A stretch of 48,381 nucleotides of DNA from Ascidiaceihabitans sp. (lineage in GTDB: Bacteria > Pseudomonadota > Alphaproteobacteria > Rhodobacterales > Rhodobacteraceae): assembly GCA_029251465.1 (NCBI GenBank), contig JAQXDI010000002.1, positions 1 to 48,381 of the forward strand, written 5' to 3'. Positions 25,574-33,982 of this stretch are shown piece by piece (the first letter of the stretch is position 1; every line of letters starts with the position of its first letter). A model generated the notes under the pieces. That model made no database searches and had not been told where the DNA came from. It was given only the letters and a program-made list of their open reading frames with translations. The translations under genes were made by a program, and so were the position numbers.

Positions 25574-27985
25574 ATGGTGCGGCCCATGAGCAGTTATGAC
25601 GAAATGGACGCCTTTGAAGGCGCATCCCTATCTTCGCGCGCGATGGCCGCGCGTCCGCAACCCTATCTCGAGGGATTGAATCCCGAGCAACGTGCCGCGG
25701 TTTTGCATGTCGATGGCCCGGTTTTGATGCTGGCGGGCGCTGGCACGGGCAAAACCCGTGCGTTGACCGCCCGCATCATCCATTTGCTGAACACAGGGCA
25801 TGCGCGCCCGAACGAAGTGTTGGCCGTGACCTTTACCAACAAAGCCGCGCGCGAAATGAAGAATCGCGTCGGCATCGAAGGCATGCCGTGGTTGGGCACC
25901 TTTCATGCGATCTGTGTGAAACTGCTGCGTCGTCACGCGGAATTGGTCGGGTTGAAAAGCAACTTTACCATTCTGGACACCGACGATCAGGTGCGACTGC
26001 TGAAACAACTGGTCCGCGCCGCCGAAATTGACGACAAACGCTGGCCCGCGCGCCAGTTGGCGAACATCATCGATGGTTGGAAAAACCGTGCTTTGACACC
26101 GGACAAAGTGCCGGCCGCGGATTCTGGGGCGTACAATCACAAAGGTATTGAGCTGTATGCGCAATACCAGACCCGTCTAAAGGAACTGAACGCGACGGAT
26201 TTTGGCGATCTTTTGCTGCACATGGTGACGATTTTCCAGAACCATCCGGACGTGCTGCAACAGTACCAGCGCTGGTTCAAATTCATCCTTGTTGACGAAT
26301 ACCAAGATACCAACGTCGCCCAATATCTTTGGCTGCGATTGCTGGCGGCTGGGCACAAAAACATCTGTTGTGTTGGTGACGATGACCAGTCGATCTACGG
26401 TTGGCGTGGGGCCGAAGTGGGCAACATCCTGAAGTTCGAAACCGATTTCCCCGGCTGTCATGTCGTCCGGTTGGAACAAAATTACCGCTCTACCCCGCAT
26501 ATTTTGGGCGCGGCATCTGGGGTGATCAAAGGCAACACGGGGCGCCTTGGCAAAGAGCTGTGGACCGAAGAAACGACAGGTGAAAAGGTCCGTCTGATCG
26601 GTCATTGGGACGGCGAAGAAGAAGCGCGCTGGATCGGCGACGAGATTGAATCGTCTCAAAGTGGTACACGAGGAATGGCCCCCAAGTCATTGGATGACAT
26701 GGCGATTTTGGTGCGGGCCTCGCATCAGATGCGCGTGTTCGAGGACCGGTTTTTGACCATCGGGTTGCCGTACCGCGTTATCGGCGGCCCCCGGTTTTAC
26801 GAGCGGATGGAGATCCGCGATGCTATGGCCTATTTTCGCGTTGTGATCAGCCCCGACAACGATTTGTCGTTTGAACGGATCATGAATACGCCCAAACGCG
26901 GGCTAGGCGATAAAGCACAACAGACGATCCAAATGACCGCGCGCAGCAACGGTGTGACCTTGGTCGAAGGTGCGCGTTTGGCCGTCGAGCAAGGCTTGAT
27001 CAAAGGCAAAGGTGCCAAGGAGCTGAGCAAGCTCGTGGACGGTCTTGCGCGGTGGTCAAAAATGACGCGTGGACCCGTCGTTGCGCGGACTATCGGCGAC
27101 GATGACGTCATTGATGACGGCGCGCCCGAGCGGGTCGAGTACGGCGAGCCCGAACTGAACCACTTTGAATTGGCGCAAATAATTCTGGATGAAAGCGGCT
27201 ATACGGCGCATTGGCAGAACGACAAAAACCCGGATTCCCCCGGGCGATTGGAGAACCTCAAAGAGCTGGTCAAAGCGCTGGAACAGTTCGAAAATCTGCA
27301 AGGATTTCTTGAGCACGTCAGCCTGATTATGGACAACGAAAGCGACGATGGCGGCGCGAAAGTGTCGATTATGACGTTGCACGCAGCCAAAGGTTTAGAA
27401 TTCCCGCAGGTGTTTTTATCTGGGTGGGAAGACGGGCTTTTCCCGTCGCAAAGATCTATGGATGAAAGCGGAATCAAAGGCTTAGAAGAAGAACGTCGAT
27501 TGGCTTATGTTGGCATCACGCGGGCAGAAGAGGTGTGCACGATCAGCTTTGCCGCCAACCGTCGTGTCTTTGGTCAGTGGCAATCCTCCTTGCCATCCCG
27601 CTTTATTGACGAACTGCCAGAAGACCATGTGGACGTGCTAACGCCCCCCGGTTTGTACGGCGGCGGCTATGGTGCCGCGGCCCCGAAATCGTCGCTGCAC
27701 GAGGCGGCAGCGGAGGCAAATGTCTACAATTCCCCGGGCTGGAAACGCTTGCAATCGCGCGCGCAAGAACGTCCCGTCAGCCAACCCAAAGAGAACCGAA
27801 ATACGGTGATTGATCTGCAAGCGGTTAGCAGTTTTACGATGGGCGAACGGGTGTTTCATCAGAAGTTTGGCTACGGAGTTGTCACTGGAATTGAAGGCGA
27901 CAAGCTGGAAATTGCGTTCGAAAAAGCTGGAACCAAAAACGTCGTATCGCGCTTTATTTCTGGGTGCGATGACATCCCGTTTTAG
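25574..27985 (+). CDS. uvrD: UvrD/PcrA-type ATP-dependent DNA helicase
   Basis: Superfamily 1A 3'-to-5' helicase, 803 residues, acting in nucleotide-excision and mismatch repair. Motifs in order: Q motif GLNPEQRAAV, Walker A AGAGTGKTRAL, Ia VTFTNKAAREM, II VDEYQDTN, III GDDDQSIYGWRGAE, IV LEQNYRST, V TLHAAKGLEFPQVFLSGWE and VI AYVGITRAEE. The C-terminus has a Tudor-like segment (VFHQKFGYGVVTGIEGDKLE) that binds RNA polymerase in PcrA. ATG 25574 or 25586 could start translation. It ends with TAG, 4 bases from the end of the convergent DUF1045 gene. Confidence 0.96.
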   Translation: MVRPMSSYDEMDAFEGASLSSRAMAARPQPYLEGLNPEQRAAVLHVDGPVLMLAGAGTGKTRALTARIIHLLNTGHARPNEVLAVTFTNKAAREMKNRVGIEGMPWLGTFHAICVKLLRRHAELVGLKSNFTILDTDDQVRLLKQLVRAAEIDDKRWPARQLANIIDGWKNRALTPDKVPAADSGAYNHKGIELYAQYQTRLKELNATDFGDLLLHMVTIFQNHPDVLQQYQRWFKFILVDEYQDTNVAQYLWLRLLAAGHKNICCVGDDDQSIYGWRGAEVGNILKFETDFPGCHVVRLEQNYRSTPHILGAASGVIKGNTGRLGKELWTEETTGEKVRLIGHWDGEEEARWIGDEIESSQSGTRGMAPKSLDDMAILVRASHQMRVFEDRFLTIGLPYRVIGGPRFYERMEIRDAMAYFRVVISPDNDLSFERIMNTPKRGLGDKAQQTIQMTARSNGVTLVEGARLAVEQGLIKGKGAKELSKLVDGLARWSKMTRGPVVARTIGDDDVIDDGAPERVEYGEPELNHFELAQIILDESGYTAHWQNDKNPDSPGRLENLKELVKALEQFENLQGFLEHVSLIMDNESDDGGAKVSIMTLHAAKGLEFPQVFLSGWEDGLFPSQRSMDESGIKGLEEERRLAYVGITRAEEVCTISFAANRRVFGQWQSSLPSRFIDELPEDHVDVLTPPGLYGGGYGAAAPKSSLHEAAAEANVYNSPGWKRLQSRAQERPVSQPKENRNTVIDLQAVSSFTMGERVFHQKFGYGVVTGIEGDKLEIAFEKAGTKNVVSRFISGCDDIPF

Positions 27986-27989
27986 CCCG

Positions 27990-28649
27990 TTATCCTAAGG
28001 GACAGCGCAAGATTTCCTGAAACATGCCGTCTTCGCGCTCACCGCTTAGGGTCAATGATTTGATTGAAAACGGGGAGGGTAAGCAGGATGCGAAATGATC
28101 GTTTGCTTGCGTCATAACGGCGTCGAATTGATCGCGTTTTAACGGGCCTGTGAGGGTCATGTGAAATTGGAAGTCTTTGAAAAAATAGGGATATCCCCAC
28201 TTTATCAGATTTGCATCTTGATCCGCAGTCAGGCGGGTTTGGCGGCGACGAGTGAGGTCTTGGTCCGTTGGTGGTGCGCGAAAACTGTCCAAATCTGAAA
28301 CTGCGCGCCCTGCGAGATCAGCCAGTTCTGAAACATCACCGGTGGGTACAAGTGCGATAAAGCCGCCGATCTGTGCAAGCGTCAGCCCTTGCAGCATGAC
28401 CGGTCGGACATCAGCACAAAAGCGTTTGAATGCGTGTTTTAACCCGTCTGGTGTTTGGCCATCAATCAACCGAAATGGTGGTTTGATTGTGCCGTGAAAT
28501 CCGTACTTTCGCGGTCGTTTTATGATCCTGTCATCAGGGGTCCCAACCGCAGATCCCGTCGCGATATCCCAGCCTAACCACGTCGCGCCGGCTTGCGCCA
28601 AAGGCCCCGGTTCAGGTGTCAAATAGACCGCGTAGCGGGTAAAAATCAT
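27990..28649 (-). CDS. DUF1045 2H-phosphoesterase-like protein
   Basis: Protein of 219 residues from ATG 28649, which overlaps the otnC stop as ATGA. It shows the two HxT motifs of the 2H phosphoesterase superfamily, HGTIKPP near residue 52 and HMTLTGP near residue 160, separated by about 110 residues. DUF1045 proteins are best known next to phosphonate (phn) genes, where their role is unsettled. Here the gene is the last of a five-gene sugar-acid operon with otnK and otnC, so a cyclic-phosphate or sugar-phosphate side reaction would fit. The exact substrate is unknown. Confidence 0.8.
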   Translation of the reverse strand: MIFTRYAVYLTPEPGPLAQAGATWLGWDIATGSAVGTPDDRIIKRPRKYGFHGTIKPPFRLIDGQTPDGLKHAFKRFCADVRPVMLQGLTLAQIGGFIALVPTGDVSELADLAGRAVSDLDSFRAPPTDQDLTRRRQTRLTADQDANLIKWGYPYFFKDFQFHMTLTGPLKRDQFDAVMTQANDHFASCLPSPFSIKSLTLSGEREDGMFQEILRCPLG

Positions 28650-29293
28650 CCCCAATCCACATCAAATTGGGTGACCAGTTTACCGACCTGATCTGGCGAC
28701 AACATGCGCGGATCCATTCCATTGGTAAGCAACGCCAGTTTCGCTGTTTCCTCAAGTTCTTCAATGGCATAGGCGGCGGCCCACACGTCTTTCCCAGCGA
28801 CAACGGGGCCGTGATTGGCCAAAACGACGGCACTCCGCTTGCCAGCAAGCCCGCGCACCGCATCGCCCATACCGGCATCACCCGGCATGAAAAACGGCAG
28901 CAGTTTCACGCGGCCTAGTTTCATAATTGCGTAGGGGGTCACTGGCGGCAGCATGTTGTCTGCGTCCGTGTCCGGCAACATCGACAGCGCCACCGAATGG
29001 GTTGAATGCAAATGCACAACGGCGCCGGTCTGATTGCGTGTGTCATAAAACGCGGTGTGCAGCGGAATTTCTTTGGTCGGTTGGTCGCCTGACAGCAGGG
29101 TCAGGTTTTCGTCCAGATGACTGATGCGCGCGGGGTCCAAAAACCCCATCGAACTGCCGGTCGGCGTCATCAAAATTGTGCCATCAGAAAGGCGCGCAGA
29201 GATGTTGCCTGACGACCCACCGGTCAGTCCGCGATCGAACATCGATTTGGCGATGCGGCAGATGTCTTCGCGCAGGCGGGCACCTTCGGTCAT
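28646..29293 (-). CDS. otnC: 3-oxo-tetronate 4-phosphate decarboxylase (class II aldolase/adducin fold)
   Basis: Zinc enzyme of the class II aldolase family, 215 residues, expected to decarboxylate 3-oxo-tetronate 4-phosphate to dihydroxyacetone phosphate. Family features: GLTGGSSGNISARL near residue 20, the MTPTGSSMGFL substrate loop, Glu of KEIPLHTAFY, the metal His pair of HLHSTHSVAL, and the third metal His of LANHGPVVAG. It starts by ATGA overlap with otnK and itself overlaps the DUF1045 start the same way. The otnK-otnC pairing is the established tetronate (erythronate/threonate) pathway arrangement. No otnI isomerase gene is seen in the window. Confidence 0.85.
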   Translation of the reverse strand: MTEGARLREDICRIAKSMFDRGLTGGSSGNISARLSDGTILMTPTGSSMGFLDPARISHLDENLTLLSGDQPTKEIPLHTAFYDTRNQTGAVVHLHSTHSVALSMLPDTDADNMLPPVTPYAIMKLGRVKLLPFFMPGDAGMGDAVRGLAGKRSAVVLANHGPVVAGKDVWAAAYAIEELEETAKLALLTNGMDPRMLSPDQVGKLVTQFDVDWG

Positions 29294-30513
29294 TGGGATT
29301 GTTCCATCTTGCCAAGGGCCTCTGCAAAGAAGTTAGTGTCGCCAAAGTTGCCGGATTTCAAGGCCAGCGCCATGTCGCCAAACCGTACAACCGGAACGCC
29401 AGCCGCCAGTCGCGGCCCGATTTCGAGCACTTTCGCCCCAAGACCGGATACGACTGCGCCCGAGGTTTCGCCACCTGCAACGACCATGCGTTTGATGCCG
29501 CGCTGCGCGAGCACAGCCGCCAGTTCTGCGAACATGTTTTCAATGGCTTGCGCGGCGGCATCCTGGCCAAATGTGGTTTGTGCTGCCCGAACGACATCTG
29601 GATCAGCAGAGGAATAGACCAAGGGCGAGGTCGATTTTTCCATCACCCAATCGGCAATTTTTGTAACGTCTGCTTCGCCGTAGATTACGGCGTGCGCGGT
29701 GACCTCATAGCTGGGGGCTAGGGTCTGAAAGGCTGCGACTTGTGCGCGGGTGGCGCGACTGCATGATCCCGATAGCACAACGCCGCGCTGCGACACGCCG
29801 ACCCAAGCGGGTGCGCTGGGGGCAATGCCAAAGTTGTAGGGCAGGCCAATAGCAATGCCTGATCCGCCGCACAACAACGCGGCACCAATTGCGGCGGCAC
29901 CGATGTCGAACAAGTCTGAATCCTGGATGGCATCGACGATCAAATGTCCTTCGGTTGCTGTCATCGCGGACTTGATCGCTTCGCCACCTTTTGCGACGGT
30001 TTGCGCGGAAATATGTCCGACGTCTCGCGTACTTTGTGCCGCCAAAACACGACGCAAATCCGGGTCCGTCATTGGGGTCAGGGGGTGATCTTGCATCCCG
30101 CTTTGGCTCAGCAAAACGTCGTTCACGAACAGATGCCCTTGGTACACCGAACGCCCGTTTTCGGGGAACGCAGGGCACACCAATGTGGTCGCAACGCCCA
30201 TGCGGTCGGCCAGCGCGTCTAGCACCTGACCGATGTTGCCTTTGGCCGTGCTATCGAAGGTCGAGCAGACCTTGAAGATGATCTGGCTTGCCCCTTGCGC
30301 CAATAGCCAGTCGCAGGCCGCAAGCGACGCGGCGATTGCATCGGCCAATGGCGCTGTGCGGCTTTTGAGCGCGATAACGCCAGCATCCAACGCGCTATCG
30401 GCCGCAGCATCCGGCACGCCGATGAACTGGGAAACGCGCATGCCGGCCTCGGCCAAGGTTAGGGCAATGTCGCTCGCGCCGGTGAAATCATCTGCGATGA
30501 CGCCAATTTTCAT
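29290..30513 (-). CDS. otnK: 3-oxo-tetronate kinase (four-carbon acid sugar kinase, DUF1537)
   Basis: ATP-dependent kinase of 407 residues from ATG 30513, phosphorylating a four-carbon sugar acid at C4. The N-terminal domain opens with MKIGVIADDFTGASDIALTL, the hallmark DDxTG substrate motif. The C-terminal nucleotide-binding domain shows SGSCSRATRAQVA and VVAGGETSGAVVSGLG. The start is fixed by ATGA overlap with the lactonase stop; reading further upstream gives unrelated sequence antisense-like to the lactonase frame. It is followed directly by otnC. Confidence 0.88.
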   Translation of the reverse strand: MKIGVIADDFTGASDIALTLAEAGMRVSQFIGVPDAAADSALDAGVIALKSRTAPLADAIAASLAACDWLLAQGASQIIFKVCSTFDSTAKGNIGQVLDALADRMGVATTLVCPAFPENGRSVYQGHLFVNDVLLSQSGMQDHPLTPMTDPDLRRVLAAQSTRDVGHISAQTVAKGGEAIKSAMTATEGHLIVDAIQDSDLFDIGAAAIGAALLCGGSGIAIGLPYNFGIAPSAPAWVGVSQRGVVLSGSCSRATRAQVAAFQTLAPSYEVTAHAVIYGEADVTKIADWVMEKSTSPLVYSSADPDVVRAAQTTFGQDAAAQAIENMFAELAAVLAQRGIKRMVVAGGETSGAVVSGLGAKVLEIGPRLAAGVPVVRFGDMALALKSGNFGDTNFFAEALGKMEQSQ

Positions 30514-31316
30514 GTGTCGAAATCCTTGATCGGCCCCAGATCGAGCCGGTGAATGTGAGGGGCAACACCTGCAGCAAAGCGGTCGCGCACCAACGGATCG
30601 TGCCCGGGAATAATCAGGTTCGGGGCACTGGCCAGTGTCATCAACCGCTCGAACCCGTCCAGCATGTTTTGCAGATCGACCACGATGGGGAACGGTTTGC
30701 GCTGGTACAGGTTTTCGTAGAAATGCGCGGCATCCGATGCCAGCACCATCCAACCGCTTTGGGTTTTGACGCGCACGGCCTGCAAGCCACGTGAATGCCC
30801 GCCAATGCAATGCACGGTAACGCCATCAGCAATTTTTGCGTCGCCGTCATAAAACCGGACTTTGCCAGAATACAGCCGCTTGATCGCCTCGCAAATATGG
30901 TCGGCGGTGTAGGGCATGCGCAGGGTGTCGTGGCACATGCAGGGGCCTGTGGCAAAGGCCATTTCGGCCTCTTGCAGGTGCAAAGTGGCGTTGGGAAACA
31001 AGTGCAAACCACCGGCGTGATCGTAATGCAGGTGAGTTACGATCACTTGGGTGATGTCGTGTGGCGTGATGCCGAGCGGCGCAAGTGCTGCAACCGGATC
31101 TAGGCGGATAGGGCGATCGCGCGTGCTGGCTTCGGCGGTGTCATAGCCGGTATCGACAAGGATGTTTTGATCACCACGGCGCAGCAGCCACATGAAATAA
31201 TCCATGGCATGCGGGGCATCGTGATTGTCATCAAAGATAAAGCTGTCCGCACGGGTGCGCGCATTGCGGTCCGCATATTTGACCGCGTGAATTTCCCAAT
31301 CATCCGAGGCGTTCAT
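30510..31316 (-). CDS. Metallo-beta-lactamase-fold lactonase (AHL-lactonase family)
   Basis: MBL-fold hydrolase of 268 residues resembling AttM/AiiB N-acyl-homoserine lactonases. The dinuclear zinc motif HxHxDH is THLHYDHAGG near residue 94, with further ligands His of CIGGHSRGLQ, Asp of VLASDAAHFYEN and His of IIPGHDPLV. It is coupled by ATGA overlaps to the monooxygenase gene upstream and otnK downstream. In this sugar-acid operon the more natural substrate is an aldonolactone formed by a dehydrogenase, with the open acid passed to OtnK. Quorum quenching remains possible. It is intact and of normal length. Confidence 0.82.
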   Translation of the reverse strand: MNASDDWEIHAVKYADRNARTRADSFIFDDNHDAPHAMDYFMWLLRRGDQNILVDTGYDTAEASTRDRPIRLDPVAALAPLGITPHDITQVIVTHLHYDHAGGLHLFPNATLHLQEAEMAFATGPCMCHDTLRMPYTADHICEAIKRLYSGKVRFYDGDAKIADGVTVHCIGGHSRGLQAVRVKTQSGWMVLASDAAHFYENLYQRKPFPIVVDLQNMLDGFERLMTLASAPNLIIPGHDPLVRDRFAAGVAPHIHRLDLGPIKDFDT

Positions 31317-31600
31317 TGGCGCACGCCAGCAAATGTGCGCACGTCACGCCCGATCACCATATTTTTGACGGCACCGTCAAATGCTAGAAAATGCGGCGTT
31401 TTCAGGTGCGTGGCAAAGGCGGTGGCGTCGTCATAAAGCTCGTACAAGAACACTTCGTTCGGACGGTCAGGGTCAGTGCACGTGTCAAAATACGAGCATC
31501 CGGATTCGGTCAGCGACGCATCTGCATTGGCGTGCATAAGCGGCAAAAAAACGTCCCATTGCGCAGGATCAATGGTCAGGGTGACAACAACGGCAAACAT
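31313..31600 (-). CDS. ABM-domain monooxygenase (putative quinol monooxygenase family)
   Basis: Small alpha-beta barrel protein of 95 residues. It opens FAVVVTLTIDPAQWDVFLPL, and has the ABM pattern ADASLTESGCSYFDTCTDPD, EVFLYELYDDATAFATHLKTPHF. The start at 31600 is used because MFAVVVTL begins the domain and GAGAG lies just upstream; longer starts add unrelated residues. It is the first gene of the leftward otn operon and couples to the lactonase by ATGA. Such small proteins often cope with reactive or dimeric intermediates, but the role here is not known. Confidence 0.72.
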   Translation of the reverse strand: MFAVVVTLTIDPAQWDVFLPLMHANADASLTESGCSYFDTCTDPDRPNEVFLYELYDDATAFATHLKTPHFLAFDGAVKNMVIGRDVRTFAGVRQ

Positions 31601-31778
31601 CAGCGGTCTCTCATTTTTGGCGCAGTGCGCAGGGAAATTGGCAAGCGGCATTCAGGTTCTTTATGACTGCGCAGGCAGATTTTGCAAAGTTTTGCGCGCC
31701 TGCAGCATGGTTTTTCTTACAACGATTAGGTGTCATGCTCAAACCACTCGGGAGGTTGTGGGGGAACGGTTCGTTATT

Positions 31779-31830
31779 AATGTATGCGATAATGTATGCA
31801 TTGACAACAATTAGGATATGACGCCATAAA
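31779..31830. promoter_or_regulatory. Candidate GntR operator and promoter between divergent sugar-acid arms
   Basis: AATGTATGC occurs twice, at 31779-31787 and 31791-31799, a 12-base step that puts both copies on about the same helix face; the second runs into TGCAT. TTGACA follows at 31801-31806, and CATAAA at 31825-31830 could be the -10 box (18-base spacer) for the rightward dehydrogenase gene at 31866. The site lies midway between divergent operons, and the rightward arm encodes a GntR/FCD regulator, whose family binds short GTAT/ATAC-type palindromes. Assignment to that regulator is inference. Confidence 0.5.
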
Positions 31831-31865
31831 CAAGCAGCTTAAATTGGCGATTGACAAGGACCCAC

Positions 31866-32957
31866 ATGAAACAGAATTTTGATATTGCCGTTTTCGAAGG
31901 TGATGGCACCGGGCCAGAAATTACAGCACCGACTGTCGATATTTTGATGGGCATGGCGCACAATAACCCTGCGTATTCCTTGTCGTTCAAAACGGCCGCT
32001 GCAGGGGCGGCGCATTATGCGCAAACCGGTGAATCCCTGCCTGATGCGTCCATGGCAATTGCCCGCGCGTCTGACGCAATTTTGCTGTCCGCGATGGGCC
32101 TGCCGGATGTGCGGTACAAAGACGGCACCGAAATTTCGCCGCAAATCGATCTGCGCAAAGCGCTGGTGTTGTTTGCAGGCGTGCGTCCTGTGACAATCAA
32201 AGCAGGGCAGCCAACCCCGTTGAATTTGCCTGCGGGCAAGGACGTTGATTTTGTACTGATCCGCGAAAGCACCGAAGGGTTGTTTTACACTCAAGGGCGC
32301 GGTGAAGTGACCAAAGACGAAGCCCGCGAAACGCTGCTGATCACCCGAGACATTTCGGAAAAGCTGTTCAAGTTCGCCTTTGATTTGGCCAAAACCCGCA
32401 AGGATGCAGGCCGTGGCCCCGGCAAAGTCACCTGCGTGGACAAGGCCAACGTGTTCCGCGCCTTTGCCTTTTTCCGCGAAATGTTCGATGCCGAAGCCGC
32501 CAAGCACCCCGACCTGATCGCCGATCACGCCTACGTCGATGCGACCGCTCTTTGGATGGTGCAAAAGCCGTGGGACTTTGACGTCATGGTCACCGAAAAC
32601 ATGTTTGGCGATATTTTGTCTGACCTTGGGGCGGGCTTGATGGGCGGGCTTGGGCTGGCCCCGTCTGCTGACATCGGGCTGCACAACGCAGTGTTTCAGC
32701 CGTGCCACGGATCGGCACCGGACATCGCAGGCCAAGGGGCGGCGAACCCCATGGCAATGATTTTATCTGCGGCGATGATGTTGGATTGGTTGGGCCTTCG
32801 CCACGACAATCCGGCGATGGTCGCAGACGGTGTTCGCCTGCGCGAAGCGGTCGAGCGGGTTGTCTCCGAAGGCACCGTGTTGACCCGCGATTTGGGCGGA
32901 ATTGCCAGCACGTCTGATGCCGCAAGTGCGGTCAAGCGGGCGCTATCGCTCGGATGA
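31866..32957 (+). CDS. Isopropylmalate/tartrate dehydrogenase-like NAD-dependent beta-decarboxylating dehydrogenase
   Basis: Member of the isocitrate/isopropylmalate dehydrogenase family, 363 residues. Landmarks: FEGDGTGPEITAPTVDIL, the substrate Arg/Asn region LIRESTEGLFYTQGRG (the IPMDH/IDH loop has variant residues), KANVFRAF, VDATALWMV, VTENMFGDILSDLGAGLMGGLGLAPSADIG with the metal Asp, and HGSAPDIAGQGAANP. The family oxidises and often decarboxylates 2-hydroxy acids such as tartrate or malate derivatives. Start ATG 31866 has AAGGA upstream. It is not leucine LeuB by context; it is the first gene of the rightward arm opposite otnK-otnC, so a sugar-acid substrate is likely. Its stop overlaps the next start as ATGA. 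Confidence 0.8.
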   Translation: MKQNFDIAVFEGDGTGPEITAPTVDILMGMAHNNPAYSLSFKTAAAGAAHYAQTGESLPDASMAIARASDAILLSAMGLPDVRYKDGTEISPQIDLRKALVLFAGVRPVTIKAGQPTPLNLPAGKDVDFVLIRESTEGLFYTQGRGEVTKDEARETLLITRDISEKLFKFAFDLAKTRKDAGRGPGKVTCVDKANVFRAFAFFREMFDAEAAKHPDLIADHAYVDATALWMVQKPWDFDVMVTENMFGDILSDLGAGLMGGLGLAPSADIGLHNAVFQPCHGSAPDIAGQGAANPMAMILSAAMMLDWLGLRHDNPAMVADGVRLREAVERVVSEGTVLTRDLGGIASTSDAASAVKRALSLG

Positions 32958-33967
32958 TCAATGTGGCCTGCATAGGGGCGGGGTATTTCGCGCAATTCCA
33001 CTAGGACAGTTGGGCGCGCATGGACGATGTGACGCTGGTGGGCGCATGCGATCTGGACGTCGCGCGCGCGCGCGCCACGGGCCTGCCAGCCTTTGATGAA
33101 CTACGCGCAATGCTGGATCAGGTGCAACCTGACATTCTGGACATCATTCTACCGCCACACGCCCACGCCGAGGCGATCAGAACGGCCCTCGCGGCGGGCA
33201 TCAAAACGCTGATTTGCCAAAAACCGTTCTGTGCATCCCTAGCGCAAGCCCGCCAGATCACAGACGAGGCGCAGGCCAACGGCGTGCGCATTATCGTGCA
33301 CGAGAATTTCCGGTTCCAACCGTGGTATCGCTGCATCAAACAAGCACTGGACGATGACCTGCTGGGCGACGTGTTGCAGATGACATTCCGACTGCGCCCA
33401 GGGGACGGGCAGGGGCCCAATGCCTATCTGGACCGACAACCCTATTTTCAAAAAATGCCAAAGTTTTTGATCCACGAAACGGCGGTACATTGGGTTGATA
33501 CGTTCCGGTTTTTGCTCGGGAACCCGGTTTCTGTCTACGCAGACCTGCGCCAAATCAACCCTGCGATCGCGGGCGAAGACGCAGGGTTTTTCATCTTTGA
33601 GCATGCGAACGGTGTGCGGGCAATTTTCGACGGCAATCGCCACCTTGATCACGCAGCAGACAATCACCGACGCACCATGGGCGAAGCGCTGGTCGAGGGC
33701 ACCAAAGGCACGCTGACTTTGGCCGGTGATGGGTCCGTTTACTTGCGGGAATTTGGCGGAATTTCTCAAACCGAACTGCTGGCACCGGACATATTTGATG
33801 GATTTGGCGGTGATTGTGTTCACGGGTTGCAAAGTCACGTGATTTCAGCCTTTTTGGGCCACAGACCTTTTGAGAACCTCGCGAATGATTATCTGAAGGT
33901 CATCGAGATAGAAGAAGCGATCTATGCCTCGGCGTTGCACGGAAAAAAGGTGGCGCTGGAGGAGTAA
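32954..33967 (+). pseudogene. Gfo/Idh/MocA-family oxidoreductase with in-frame TAG at codon 17
   Basis: From ATG 32954 (ATGA overlap with the dehydrogenase) the frame reads MINVACIGAGYFAQFH, the NAD-binding Rossmann turn of the family, then TAG at 33002-33004, then DSWARMDDVTLVGACDLD and a complete remainder. Later motifs include CQKPFC (the EKP-like catalytic Lys), VHENFRFQPWYRC, and HETAVHWVDTFRFLLGN. The stop replaces a residue in the first helix, probably Tyr or Leu. A restart at ATG 33020 has no ribosome site and would lack the first strand and Gly loop, so NAD binding would fail. Total length without the stop is 336 residues, normal for the family. A base-call error is possible. Confidence 0.8.
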
Positions 33968-33982
33968 TTTAGGAGGGCATAC

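Noticed and set aside
30510..31316. A dedicated quorum-quenching locus based on the AHL-lactonase-like gene
   Set aside because: The gene is translationally coupled inside a tetronate operon with no luxI/luxR-type genes nearby, so a sugar lactone is the better guess.
31839..32735. A 298-codon minus-strand open frame over the dehydrogenase gene
   Set aside because: It is antisense to clear isopropylmalate-dehydrogenase motifs, with shadow-like composition.
13829..33004. Programmed read-through of TAG (pyrrolysine-like recoding or suppressor tRNA) to explain three in-frame amber codons
   Set aside because: TAG is used as an ordinary final stop here (DddP-like gene at 11247-11249, uvrD, dctM), one lesion is TGA and two are frameshifts, and no pyl-type genes are visible. 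Mutation or sequencing error is simpler.
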